Below are positions 22,629 to 33,899 of a stretch of DNA of 64,000 bases, piece by piece; position 1 is the first letter of the stretch, and each line of letters starts with the position of its first letter. Position numbers and translations under genes: made by a program. The notes beneath the pieces were generated by a model. It was given only the letters and a program-made list of their open reading frames with translations, did not search any database and was not told the DNA's origin. Origin of the DNA: Cephalotus follicularis (taxonomy: Eukaryota; Streptophyta; Magnoliopsida; Oxalidales; Cephalotaceae); contig BDDD01001587.1 of assembly GCA_001972305.1 (NCBI GenBank), forward strand, positions 334,439-398,438, read 5' to 3'.

Positions 22629-24093
22629 CAACCGATCCTTCAGTTCACGGAAACTAGCTTCGCAATCATTATCCCAGACAAACAAAGTCTTCTTCTGGGT
22701 CAGTCTTGTCAAGGGCTCAGCTATTCTCGAGAAATTCTGGATAAATCTTCTATAATACCTCGCCAAGCCAAGAAAATTGCGTACATACGTTACATTCCTC
22801 GGCTGTGGCCAATCTCGTACCACCTCTGTCTTTGATGGATCCACCGCCAAACCTTCTCCAGATACAATGTGACCAAGAAAGATCACACGGTCAAGCCAAA
22901 ATTCACACTTACTGAATTTGGCATGCAGCTGGTGCTCTCGAAGAATCTGTAGAGCCAGCCTCAGGTGGCAAGCATGCTCTTCCTCACTCCTTGAGTATAC
23001 AAGTACATCGTCAATAAAAACAACGACGAACTGGTCCAAGTATGGTTGGAACACATCGTTCATTAATGACATGAACGCAGCCGGTGCATTGGTAACACCA
23101 AAAGGCATCACCAGGAACTCGTAGTGACTGTATCTTGTCCAGAAGGCAGTTTTCTCAATATCTCCTTCCCTCACCCTCAACTGGTGATATCCTATTCTCA
23201 AATCAAGCTTTGAGAAAACCCTCGCTCCTTGCAACTGGTCAAACAAATCCTCGATGTGCGGTAAAGGATACTTGTTCTTTATAGTTGCTTTGTTCAACAT
23301 TCTGTAGTCGATGCAGAGCCTCATCGACCCATCTTTCTTCTTGACAAACAGTACAGGTGCACCCCACAGCGAAACACTGGGTCGAATGAAACCCTTATCG
23401 ATCAGATCCTGTAACTGTAACTTTAGCTCTCTCAATTCTGTAGGATCCATTCTGTATGGTGCTTTTGAAATAGGAGCTGTACCTGGTATAAGATCGATAA
23501 CAAACTCCATATTTCTTCTCGGTGGTAAAGATCCCAAGTCATCCGGAAATACATCTGGAAATTCACACACTACTGGGATCTCCTCCAGGCTCAAACTCTT
23601 CTCCTTCCTCCGATCAATCACATAAGCAAGATACCCTTCGCATCCTTTCTCGAGATACCTCGACGAACGGATGAAGGATATAATTGGTGTAGAAAACCCC
23701 TTGTCTCCCCTGAACTTGAAAGTAGTACCATCGGGCAGACGAAAATCAACCGCCTTGCTGTAGCAGTCCATGTAAGCATGATGTGCTGACAGCCAATCCA
23801 TCCCCAAAATAATATCAAAGTCGCGGATAGGTAATACTATTAAATCCGCATACAAGGAAATGCCTGTCATAGACATCTCACAACCCCTATATAAAGTATC
23901 TGTATACATGGAAATTCCGGCAGGTGTGCTCACATCCAAAGTATATGGCATACAGTCAGGTGTTACATCTAAACATGATGCAAAATGTGATGAAATGAAA
24001 GAATGTGATGCTCCAGGGTCCATCAATACTGTAGCAGCAAAACCATAAATATATAGTGTACCTCCAATGACCGAGGTAGACTCTGGAACCTCT
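22629..24093 (-). pseudogene. E4 protease and reverse transcriptase
   Basis: Open from 24026 to the E13 insertion. The protease motif is [10 protein letters not shown], where active relatives have DSG; the Ser-to-Pro change next to the catalytic Asp probably kills it. RT is well preserved: [30 protein letters not shown] and FIDD in [13 protein letters not shown], then [21 protein letters not shown] just upstream (about 24094) separates it from gag where relatives read QTEVPEST. E13 cuts the protein at ELKDRLVS, so RNase H and integrase are on the far side. Confidence 0.93.
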
Positions 24094-24095
24094 GT

Positions 24096-25261
24096 TTATG
24101 AAAGGGTAAAAACTCTACCTTTCGCAATGCCCTTGCCGGTGTCCCTTCGCTGTGAAGGCCCTGATGCGGCACCGTTGCTACTAGCTGGTCCGGTAGGTGC
24201 TATAGCTTGACTCTTTGGGAAATCTTTCATTGAATGGCCAGATGCCCCACACCTCAAACATAGCCCGTTCATCCTCCAACAATCCTTCTGCAAGTGGCCC
24301 TTCAGACCACAGTGATAACAAGCTCCGGTTCCCGCATTACTCCCCTGACTAGGAGTCCCCAGTGTGGCGGTCTGTCCAGATCTATTCTTCAATGATTTAG
24401 TTGGAGAACCACTGCCTTGCCATTTCGAAGAAGATGGTCTTTTCGGGTTCTGTTTAATTTGTTGCGCCCGGGCCCTCTCTGCTCGGTCCTCACTAGATAT
24501 GCTCTCCAGCAGTCTCGCCTTTTGAGCGACCTCCGAAAAAGTACCCAGCTCCATAGCTTTAATACTCGACCGAAGGTCCGGTCGCAAACCCTTCAAAAAC
24601 CTCCGTATCTTTTTCACATTATCAGCTACCAGATATGGTGAATGTCTGGATAGCTCCATAAACGTGGCCTGGTACTCAGCCACAGTCATCTCCCCTTGTC
24701 GTAACTCAAGAAGCTCTGTCTCTCTCCGTTCTTCCTCCATCCGAGGTACATAGGAATCGAGGAACTCTGTTTGGAATCTCTCCCATGTAGCATCGAGTCC
24801 AACTGACTCCCATTTCGCTTTGACCATCTCCCACCAGTGAGTGGCCTCTCCCCATAGACGGTACACGGCAAATTTCAGTTTCTGAGTATCGGTGCAGTCC
24901 ATCACTGCAAAATTCTTCTCCAAGTCTTGAAGCCATCTTTCAGTAATAGTGGCATCAAGTTCTCCCCGGAAGCTAGGTGGATTCTGTCTCATAAACCTCT
25001 CGATGTCCCTCCCAAACTGACTACCATCCTCTCCCAGGCAGTGATCGGGAGCTCTATGTTGCGGTCGAGCTTGCGCGTAGCACTGGCGCATCTCCTCTGC
25101 ATTGGCCATATTAAAGGCCATTTGTTGCTGGAAGTAGTCCGCAATCCGCGTCATCGGGTCCCTATCATCTTGGGGGCATTCACTCCTTGCGGCATGTTTG
25201 CTGCCTCAGGGGCATTGGCTCTAGCGGCCCTAGCCCTACCACGCGTTCTCCTTCGGTCCAT
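24096..25261 (-). pseudogene. E4 gag
   Basis: Starts at the ATG at 25259-25261 (MDRRRTRGRARA), the same start as E3. A one-base loss near 25175 shifts the frame; it is open again from MTRIADYFQQQ (25154). Gag domain with HWWEMVKAKWE, then knuckle CYHCGLKGHLQKDC intact and a second knuckle whose last Cys is Phe (CLRCGASGHSMKDF). It ends at the TAA after GRVFTLS. Gag would make particles and package RNA in an active relative. Confidence 0.93.
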
Positions 25262-25357
25262 TTGTTCCTATAAGAAGGACGACGGTTAGTCACGACTTTA
25301 GGAAAACAATTTATTAATTGCCAAGGAAATTATCCTAGCTAAGCATATATGAAATAT

Positions 25358-25369
25358 GCTCTGATACCA
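25358..25369 (-). other. E4 primer-binding site (tRNA-iMet)
   Basis: Plus strand GCTCTGATACCA, three bases before the 5' LTR. Confidence 0.95.
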
Positions 25370-26629
25370 CGTTGTCACGCCCCCGTTTTCCACGACAAGA
25401 CGACATATAAAGTGGTAAGGCAATCAACAATAATAATTCAGCTCATGCGATAAAACGAATAAATAAAAACCTTCAGTAGCGGAAGCAATAACTTAAGTGA
25501 GCCGAATTTAAACACGCATCACGCATCCCATACTACGTGATGCCCACAAGTTTATAAACAAACCCAACATAACTGTCGATCACCCAAAAACAGAGCGTGA
25601 AATAATACAGTACGAGATAACAAAATATCCTTTGTTACAAAATCCGAATAAGATGATCAATGTTCAATAACCCAAATACATAAATAAGAGAGATAACAAA
25701 GTCTTCTCTTTAAGTCTCCATGCATGCTCCATATCATGCCCACTCCGTGAATCTGTTACAGTAGGGGTTAGCCTTTGTCCTCACTCGGCTAAGTGAATAA
25801 ACCCATAAATACAGGTCGAGTGATATGATAATGAGTATCATGAATGAATGCATTATGATGAGCCCTGACATGTATTTTTCACAATAAGTATACCTCCGTA
25901 TGTACATATAAAAATATATGCATACTCACAGTACAAGTATAACTCATAAGTTATATCAACACAAGCAGTAAATATGTTCCGAAAAAGGAACCAGACAAGC
26001 CAATCGTCATGACCATCGCCACCTCCTGGCCCCAACGTGATGCACTCTTACTCCATCCCCGTTTGCGAACGGTTTTGGAGCAAGTCCTCCGTAAGTTGTT
26101 TAGCACGGCGGCTAAACCAACAGCAAGTTACTAGCATAGTGGCTAAGTAATCAACAAGTTATTAGCACGGTGGCTAATAATCAACAGGCACAAGCAATTC
26201 ACAGTACAAGTCAAGCAATTACATATAATTACTTGATCAAACTTAAAACAATACATTTCTCTGTCTTTGGAAATACTTCCCCAATCAATTTGAAAATATA
26301 TATAGTCATATGTTGACAAATATACATTTTCGTACAATACATTTGCTTTCATAATCAACCCCTTAAAACATTTCTCCGTCATTGGAAATACTTCCCCAAT
26401 CATTTCGAAAATATATAAATTCATATATTGAAAAATATACATTTTCGTAAAAAATGATTATTATAATCATACAGGCTTTTTAAAATGGTTAACACTTTTT
26501 AGAAAGCAACCATCATGCCAATCACGGTTAAAAATGCAACATATGCTCAGAATGCGTCTAGGTTCGTTCCTAGAGTCGTTTCGGGTCTAGCGGGTCCGAT
26601 TCGGGTAAAATTCTACTGATCAGGGGAAA

Positions 26630-27055
26630 AGGCATCGATGTCAATCCTTAAGGCGTCGACGTTTTCACTCTAAGGCGTCGATCCCATGTACAATTAATCC
26701 CAGGCGTTCCTGGATTAAAGACGTCGATGTCTTTACAAAGACGTCGATGTCTTTATCATACCAGAGAGTATCAGTTCGCGAGTCTTGATTCTAGGCGGTA
26801 GAATCCGGCCTTTTAATCCTTCATGTAAACGAATATTACTCTCTAAACGTGTAAGGCATGCTTCTGGTTAACAGGAATACAACCAGAACATCAATTCGAA
26901 ACCAAACAGGTGATTCCAAATGGCTAAATGGCCATCTGAAATGAACATTACAGTTCTACAATTTCCCAGAAAAGGCGTCGATGTCTATCAAAAGACATCG
27001 ATGTCTTTCACGTTTCCACATGAAGACATCGACGTCGTTACATAGACGTCGATGG
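26630..27055. repeat. AAAGACGTCGACGTCTTT-like palindromes (inner clusters, E4 right LTR)
   Basis: Counterpart of 18880-19305, with a tandem pair of AAAGACGTCGATGTCTTT at 26717-26734 and 26737-26754 where the left LTR has one copy. Confidence 0.88.
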
Positions 27056-27814
27056 CTTCACAACCCAGAACGTAGTTTTCCACAGTATTAACACACCAAG
27101 CCATTATCAAATCCATCCTTAACACAATCAATTCACATATTCATGTAATCCTACATGCATGATTAACTCAGTGTATCACAGTAACACCGCAACAAGTCCA
27201 GAATCACCATTCAACCATTAACATGCTATTCATCATGTAATTCATTAACTTAAAACCCAAAATACATGTATAAATCCATCACTTTCCCCTACCTTTTGTT
27301 CCAAGTTAGGAACTGGAAAGTCCACCTCTTTGAGTTCCCAAGTTCTGGCCACCAGCAGCTCCAAGGTTCCCTCAGCAACTGCTACCCACGAGCTCCAATC
27401 TCTAGCTCCAAGCAAACTCAACAATGGTGGCTCTCACACTCACTGTTTTCTTTCCACTCTTTCCTTTGGTGTTTTAAAACGAGAGAGAGAAGTGGGGAGG
27501 GTTGTTCTTATGCAGATGGCTCCCCCCCCAACATCCTTCTCCTTACATTTAATGGGCACCTCTCGTGCCCTCTCCCACTTTCCAGATTCTGCACTTTCCT
27601 TTTGTTTTCTTTAACCTTCTTTGTTTTGCAGGTTGCATGTTAGGATGCTATGTTCCTTGCATGTTCCATGTGAGGGGCATGTTTTGGGCATTCCTGGAAA
27701 CACAACAGCATGATCAACACGTCACAATGCACTTGTAAAGGCGTCTGGTAAAGCCCCCAAAGATCATATTGCATGTTACTCTGTCAGTGAAAAACGTGAC
27801 AGACGTTCTTTACA

Positions 27815-27975
27815 AAGGCGTCGACGTCTTTCCTTAGACGTCGATGTCTTTTCCCTTTTCATAAGAAGGTGTCGATGCCTTCTCTCAATGTCGACGTGCA
27901 TGCCCATGCATTCACGTGTTCCTCGGTTCCCATAAGCATCGACGTCTTTCCAATGACGTCGATGTCTTTACCCCA
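27815..27975. repeat. AAAGACGTCGACGTCTTT-like palindromes (U3 cluster, E4 right LTR)
   Basis: Counterpart of 20048-20215; units drift mainly by CG to CA or TG (for example AAGCATCGACGTC for AAGCGTCGACGTC). Confidence 0.85.
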
Positions 27976-28141
27976 AAACAGCGCAGTTTCAAGCTTTTGA
28001 CACACACATTCCATTTCCAAAACCATAATTAGGGTTTGTAAGCATCTTTTGAGTTCAAAATCTCAACATTCTCATTAATTCAAGTTTAAGATTACATCAT
28101 AAATTGAATTATTACATTCAGGAAAAATACCGGGCGTTACA

Positions 28142-28174
28142 TTAATTTATCCAAATTTAATGCGGGTCGTTACA
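28142..28174 (-). repeat. E5 LTR-like block, right end, with E4 TSD
   Basis: TTAAT (28142-28146) is the right E4 target duplication. The rest ends GGGTCGTTACA, i.e. TGTAACGACCC on the minus strand, the start of E5. It lies directly next to the E7 3' region, where a SIRE 3' LTR would be expected. Confidence 0.65.
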
Positions 28175-28197
28175 CCCCATGTTTCTTTGCATTGCAT

Positions 28198-28210
28198 TTC
28201 TCCCCCTTTA
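28198..28210 (-). other. E7 polypurine tract
   Basis: Minus strand AAAGGGGGAGAAA, about 150 bp after the env-like stop. A tract of this form downstream of the last ORF is typical of SIRE-like elements. Confidence 0.75.
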
Positions 28211-28358
28211 TTGTAAACATCAAAAAGTGGACTAGAAAATCTTGAAACATGAAACGTAAGCATTAAATAGTAAACTTATGCATAAAAAACCGTAATATTA
28301 CAGATTCAATGTTTTGAAAATATAATACAAATTTAAGCATGATATGCTAAACTAATGA

Positions 28359-29389
28359 TCAATCATCCAGTCTATCACTATCTCCATCTCCTATATCGTC
28401 AGTATCAGTGTTTTTATTCATTGTCTTATCTTTTTGACTGGATGAAGATTTCATGCCCTCGTTTCCAATAAGCCCTTTCTCAATTAATTTTCTTTCGAGT
28501 CTTCTTTATTTTCGTTGAATACCCCTTTGTCTGTTTTCTATACTTCTTTGGTTATTTTCTAAACCATGAATAGCTTTCAAAATTTGCTCAAACTGACTAT
28601 TAGAAAACATAGGACTGGGTACAGGCTGTGGAGCTATCTCTTGGTCATCTTGAGCTTCTTGTGCTTCATCTCCCTCTTCTTCCCCACCAATTCTATAAGT
28701 GTCTTCATCTCTTGGAATCCAAGTTCCAAGTAGCTTATGATTTTTAAACCCCATTCTACCAAGGGTTCCCTTTTCCAGTTTATCACCACTTTGAAGTGCA
28801 TGGTGCACTTCCTCATCAAGATCAATACCAAAATGTATAAAGATTTGGGTAACCACATTACCATATGGTAGTCTTGCATTTTCACGAGAGTGCATAGCCT
28901 TCATATGATTAAAGATCAGCAAAGGTACAATAATTCTCCTACCAGTAATAATATGGAACATAGTAAATGCTTCCATATGTGTGACTTCATCAAAGCCACC
29001 AGACTTGAGTATAATATGTGTGGCTACAACTCTATGTAAAAATCTATAATCCAAACTGAGATTTCAAGAGTACATTTTATCAACTAGTTGTGCACTTTCT
29101 CCAAACAACAAGTGCACACATTCCTCTCTACTAAAATCATTTTCTTCAACCAAAATTCTGTTAGACCATGCTTTAGAACCATCACATGGAATATCCAAAA
29201 TAGATGCAAGAGTTGAATAGTTCATCATGATATGCTTGCCATTAACACTTGTAGACAAACTAACTGAAGTACTAAAACCAAAATTTGCGTAGAATTCCTT
29301 CATCAAGTATGGATAAATAGGCAGATTAACAACAAAAAGTGGTCCTAGTTCAAGAGCATTTAACTAGCCAACAATTGGAAAACCCTCCC
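28359..29389 (-). pseudogene. E7 env-like ORF, C-terminal part
   Basis: Resembles the plant transposon protein domain I know as PF20167: MMKEFYANFGFSTS, then VNGKHIMMNYSTLASILDIP and ARLPYGNVVTQIFIHFGIDL. The tail is acidic (GGEEEGDEAQEAQDD) and then Q/R-rich. There is a TAG near 29360, a stop and frame change near 29060 and a TAA near 28503, after which the frame continues to a natural stop at 28359. I see no clear transmembrane segment. Its place after pol is where SIRE-like elements carry an env-like ORF; a true envelope function is unproven. E6 splits it from its N-terminus. Confidence 0.75.
29385..29389. other. E6 target site duplication, left
   Basis: CTCCC, repeated at 33318-33322. 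Confidence 0.88.
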
Positions 29390-30563
29390 TGACATGACCC
29401 ATCCATTTAACCTTACCCGTATCCAACGAGCCGTGCCTTATAATAGACTAACTATGCATGACACAACCTAACTTCCCAGGAGGTCATCCATCTTAAAATG
29501 TCTTTTGCCCGAGAACGATTAACTTTAGAGTTTTTATATTAACCTTTCCATTAGACCATATTTATCATTATTAATCACTTATTCACCCAATTATCCCTCT
29601 AACATAACACATTAACAAACCCTTTATGACCTAGCACCCACCAATTTATTTCATTCCTGATCTCCTTAGCCTATTATTGCCATTTCAATTCAATATCCAT
29701 AACAATTAACTATTTATTTGTCCATCAAATAGGTACAGAAAAACTGCAAGAGTTCCCCCTAAAAATGGACGTTTCCCAAATTTTTCACCTGTATAAAATC
29801 ACAGTTTATATAATTATCACACTCCCGAAGGAGGAATCAGCTGTTCATTCTAGTTCTATTCTATCACAGGATTATCAAAATTATGCCTGTCACATCACAC
29901 CACTATATAATCACAATTTCTCAAAATTGGACAATAACACAGCAAGTACAATCTATCTCATATAATATAATAAGATAACCCGAAATGCCCCAAAGTATGC
30001 ATGTGGAACTGGCCATGACTGCCAATGAATGGTGCTTGGGCCTGTGGTCTAACTCCAGAACTTGCTATTGGTCAACTGGATCGTCCTATGCTGTTTCAAC
30101 TGCAAAATAAATCTGGGTGGGGGTTAGTCCAAATCACTAAGTGACTAAGGACAAAGCATTCCCTAGTACATTCCTCAAGAATTGAGATGTGCTGAAGGAA
30201 ATATATCAGGATCAAAAATGCATTACAAAGATAATGTCAAATAAACACAAGGAAGAAATCGCATTATAATAAGTCTCCACAAAAAAAAAAACAACTTAAA
30301 AACTCAACAATAAAAGTGAATGACAGAATTAAAACAAAGGATACAAACTCTAGATATAAACAAGTAAATCCAATGAAATCAGTCAGAACTCAAGAAATGT
30401 GCCCACATGACACAAAATTTGGAGATGCCGGTACAACTATAATGTTATAATAATATATATATCATCATCATATAATAATAGCTGCAACAATAATATCAGG
30501 CCAATAGGCTACAAGATGTGTACATCATCCTTCATACACCGGTGCAGAGTGCCTATGGTAACT

Positions 30564-30682
30564 GGCACACACCCCAAAACCACCAAGGGCATGCGTGTAA
30601 CTGGCATGTACCCCACCTCGCACGATGGGTGTACATGTAAGCGGCACGTACCCCATCCTTTCCGATGGGTGTACATGTAAGC
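30564..30682. repeat. Minisatellite, three units of 39-40 bp, in E6
   Basis: Units at 30564-30602, 30603-30642 and 30643-30682, each starting GGCAYRYACCCC and ending GTGTAACT or CATGTAAGC. The second and third are closest to each other. Confidence 0.85.
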
Positions 30683-31189
30683 AACATCATAAGGGTACCA
30701 GCATCAGAATATAAAACATAAATCACATACCACAATGGTAAACATCAGGGAAGGTGACATTCTCACCCAGAGCCAGAGTAACCATATACACACAAAAATA
30801 TCACATATCACAACAATGGTATAATGAGTATTGAAATGAAACAGGATCCAAATCCCGATCGGACAATCAAATAACAAGACTCCAAAACAGGGCACGTGTC
30901 ATATAAAGTTTCGAATACAATAAAATAGAGGAAGGGAATGTCCCACTCACAGGTTTACGGAATCAACTAATGCGAACTAGCCCCTTGATGCTCCGGATCG
31001 GATACAGGATCCTCGTCTACAATAGCATTACATATATATCTCATTAATTACATTTCCTATGCTTATACATATAGAATGCATGAAATGTACATATGAGCTA
31101 CTTTATGTATTAACATGTCTTATCGAAGTGAAACTTTTCAGATCATAATTAAAAGATCCCCGTAGTCTATCATTCAAAAATCGAGTGAA

Positions 31190-31720
31190 ACCGACAAGCT
31201 GAGCTATAGTCTCCTTTGTAAAGTCATTACTAAATGAGTTTTACGCAAAAGCAAAAGTTAACACGCTTTTACCATTTTTAAAGATCCAATGGAGTTGAAA
31301 CTTTGGGAATGGTGTTTATTCCTACCCAGGAGTTACCACTGAAAAATAAAGTCAAACTGATGACAGAGCTATGAGCTATGAGCTACTTTGAAAAACTAAG
31401 GGTTGAACTATTTTTCCGTAAAAATTGTAAAAACGAGACTTTTTAGCCAAAATCGTATCTGTTTGACACCAAAATTTTTGGAATGTGTTTAATCATATCT
31501 AAGAGTCTTTGGATCAAAAATCAATTCAAACGGATAAACAGAGATATATGCTCCTTTGTAAAAGCACCAATTCAAAACGATTTTTGCGTAACTTCTCACT
31601 TTTTGGTTCAAACCAAGTCTGTTTGGCACAAAAATTTTCAGGTAATATTTAAACATAGCCTGAGGTCTACCATTAAAATTTCAAGTCAATCGGACCACTC
31701 TATATCTAAAAAGTGACTAA
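31190..31720. repeat. Degenerate tandem repeat of about 165 bp in E6
   Basis: Recurring phrase GAGCTATAGTCTCCTTTGT near 31199, GAGCTATGAGCTACTTTG near 31377, GAGATATATGCTCCTTTGT near 31540 and CTATATCTAAAAAGTG near 31700, each followed by an A-rich segment and, in some, CTGTTTGRCACMAAAATTT. Old and strongly diverged. Confidence 0.6.
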
Positions 31721-33317
31721 AACACCATTTCGGCGGCATGACGGCTATAATTACCGATATCAACCAATAACTCAATTCAAAAAGTCTAAACACCAACCAA
31801 CCACAAGTGCTCATTATAAGCCACTACAGACATGCTATACACAGGTACATATAACAATGATAAAGTTCCCGAAGCATTTGGTTTCCAAACGACTGAGTTG
31901 TGTGTAACATTTCTAACCTCAAACAAAATCTGTCCAGATTTACCTCAGTGCATTCGAACGACTATAACTTTTGTCATTTCATAATATTTTTGAGTGATTC
32001 CACTTTTATCAGAAATTGGACATATAGGGATACATATTTGACTCAAAAATTGTCTATTTTGGATTCAAAACGAGGAAGAAACACAGGATCAAAGTCAGGC
32101 AAAAATCTGAATTCATATGTTTAACATATTTAACACTTTAACACCATAGAAATACTCCATCTTCTCTAGCCTTTCAAAAGCGGAAATTAAAGAGAAAGAA
32201 CATATAATTGGACTAAGTTAACATACTCCAAATTACATGAATAAACGGTCAACAATGAAAATAAACCTCTAATCTCATTCTCCATTTTAACAACCCGTAA
32301 TGCTCAATGAAAAATAAAAACTGAATTGCTTACTTCTAACTATAAGGTTAGAAGAACTTAACAAATCTCTTCTAAAATCTAATATATATATGATTCCTAA
32401 CATAATAACATTCTTAAAATAGAATTTATTCAGTCCTTCTTCACTGCCCCTTGAATGCCAAAAAAATTAAAAGATGAAAGCAGCAAACTAAATATGTTAA
32501 TATACCTCACTTATTTCATCATCCCTCAAACCCGAAATTATGATGGGAATGCAAACAGTTTAATTAAACTTAACAAAGAAATCAAAGAGACTTACCAAAA
32601 CTTTTTAGGAGAATGAAAAGAAATCACTTTTTGAGCTTGAATTTGAAGAACTTTGGAGCAAAAATGAAGGTTTATGTGAAGAAGGAAAAGTCAGCCATTA
32701 ACGGAGAAGTAAGAAGCCGAATTTTTGAACCATGTATGAATATATATATATAAGTGTATGGAGATATCTAGAACTTGGAGAATTCGGCACAAGAAGAAAT
32801 GAGAAAGGCCAAGATATCCCACAACTTCGGGTGAGCTTGAGAATATTGTAGAAAATTCCAAAGTGTTGAAGGCTTGCACAAAAACAGGGCCGGATTTTCA
32901 TTTGAAAATAATGGCTTGGGCAGATTTTTTAATTTTCTTTTTTTTTGTAAAGAAGAAATAATGTAATTGGGTCTTAAGCCCAAAATTAGGTACTCATGGT
33001 TTAGTAGTTAGTTTAACCCAATTATAAACTTCTAATGAATTGGGCTTAAATAAATTTGATAAGGAAGAAATAAATTGGGCCTTAACTTAATATAAAATAA
33101 TAAAGATTTAATAGATTAACTAGCCCATTTAGAAATCCAATGGCTTAGACTATTTCAAGTTTTCAAACGGTTTCCATAATGAGTTCTATACCAAAATTTC
33201 CAAGCTTTAATAACTTAGTTCCCATTTCTTATAAGATGGAACGACTTATGAATGCCATGCACACATAAGATGCATTCTTAAAAGGCCACTTTCAAAGATA
33301 TGACACGGGGTGTTACA

Positions 33318-33512
33318 CTCCCTAATACAGAAATCAAAGTCTAATATTTTCCCGGTAAGAATTTTTCTGTCATAGTAGGCTTGAGGATACCTTACACCTT
33401 GTCGTGGAAATAACTGTTGAGGTTGAACGAGTTCAGCACCTCGTCTAGCAGCTCTGCTCCTTCTCCTTGAACTTTCCCCTTCTATAACATTAGGGTTTTT
33501 GGTTATTGGCAT
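33318..33512 (-). pseudogene. E7 env-like ORF, N-terminal part
   Basis: Start MPITKNPNVIEGESSRRRSR at 33512, a basic N-terminus, then QGVRYPQAYYDRKIL before the E6 insertion. Joined across E6 it leads into the segment at 29389. Removing E6 and one CTCCC copy restores continuity. The ATG sits about 100 bp after a telobox-like AAACCCTAAA and 131 bp after a TATA box, favouring this start. Confidence 0.72.
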
Positions 33513-33603
33513 GATTTTGATGAAATTGCAAGTGTTTATGAGGGATTAGAAGTATTTTCGGCTTAAGGATACTTCAAAAATCGCCAGAGAAGCTTTAGAA
33601 AAT

Positions 33604-33650
33604 TTTAGGGTTTGTGAGACACTGAAACAGACAACTCTTTATCTTTTATA
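33604..33650 (-). promoter_or_regulatory. Candidate internal promoter for the env-like ORF
   Basis: In minus orientation: TATAAAAG (33643-33650), then 30-39 bp further AAACCCTAAA (33604-33613), a telobox-like element common near plant start sites, then the ATG at 33512. Directly upstream of the TATA is a TCGA-palindrome array (33661-33768). The layout copies the U3 of the E7 LTR. Confidence 0.5.
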
Positions 33651-33660
33651 ATTACGTCTT

Positions 33661-33768
33661 AACCATCGACGCTTAACTTAAAGACGTCGACCCTTAACTT
33701 ATAGGCATCGATGCATAGCACTTTAACCGCTGCCGTTTATATTATAAGCGTCGGCGCTTTAAGCGTTT
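33661..33768. repeat. TCGA-palindrome array between pol and env-like ORF
   Basis: Units AACCATCGACGCTTAA, AAAGACGTCGACCCTT, GGCATCGATGCAT, AACCGCTGCCGTTT and AAGCGTCGGCGCTTTAAG in 108 bp. It mixes the AAGCG and AAAGAC types. Confidence 0.8.
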
Positions 33769-33779
33769 TCCCAAAAAAT

Positions 33780-33899
33780 AAATTTTAATAATGCTAAAAA
33801 TTCAATGTTAAAAAAATGAATATGATATCATGCATGAATGATAAAATTAATCAACATATATCAATAAAAAAAAATATATATATATAATCATATAATCAT
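33780..33899. other. A/T-rich spacer after E7 pol
   Basis: A/T-rich with a TA run near 33871-33886; no gene or clear motif seen. Confidence 0.6.

Larger units (their letters stand above)
17627..28141 (-). mobile_element. E4: complete chromovirus with 5-bp TSD
   Basis: 10,515 bp. Both LTRs, primer site, gag, pol with chromodomain and polypurine tract are present, flanked by TTAAT at 17622-17626 and 28142-28146. It inserted into E5. It is the most intact gypsy element here, but it carries a solo copia LTR (E13) in pol, a frameshift near the gag start, several stops and lost catalytic residues. Confidence 0.96.
25373..28141 (-). repeat. E4 5' LTR
   Basis: 2,769 bp, about 20 bp longer than its partner. 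Part of the difference is one additional palindrome unit (26737-26754). Arrays are at 26630-26755, 26972-27055 and 27815-27975. Confidence 0.95.
29390..33317 (-). mobile_element. E6: 3.9-kb solo LTR
   Basis: 3,928 bp bounded by TGACATGACCC and GGGGTGTTACA with a CTCCC duplication. On the minus strand it starts TGTAACACCCCGTGTCA, a common gypsy LTR start. No coding region above noise, no primer site, no internal domain, hence a solo LTR of a large-LTR family. It contains a 40-bp minisatellite, a degenerate repeat of about 165 bp, and A/T-rich tracts. Unlike most LTRs here I see no TCGA palindrome array in it. Confidence 0.85.

Noticed and set aside
28359-29389. Host gene encoding a plant mobile-domain-like protein
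   Set aside because: Sits in the env-like position of E7 on the same strand with a purine tract after it, and is broken by stops; element origin is more likely.
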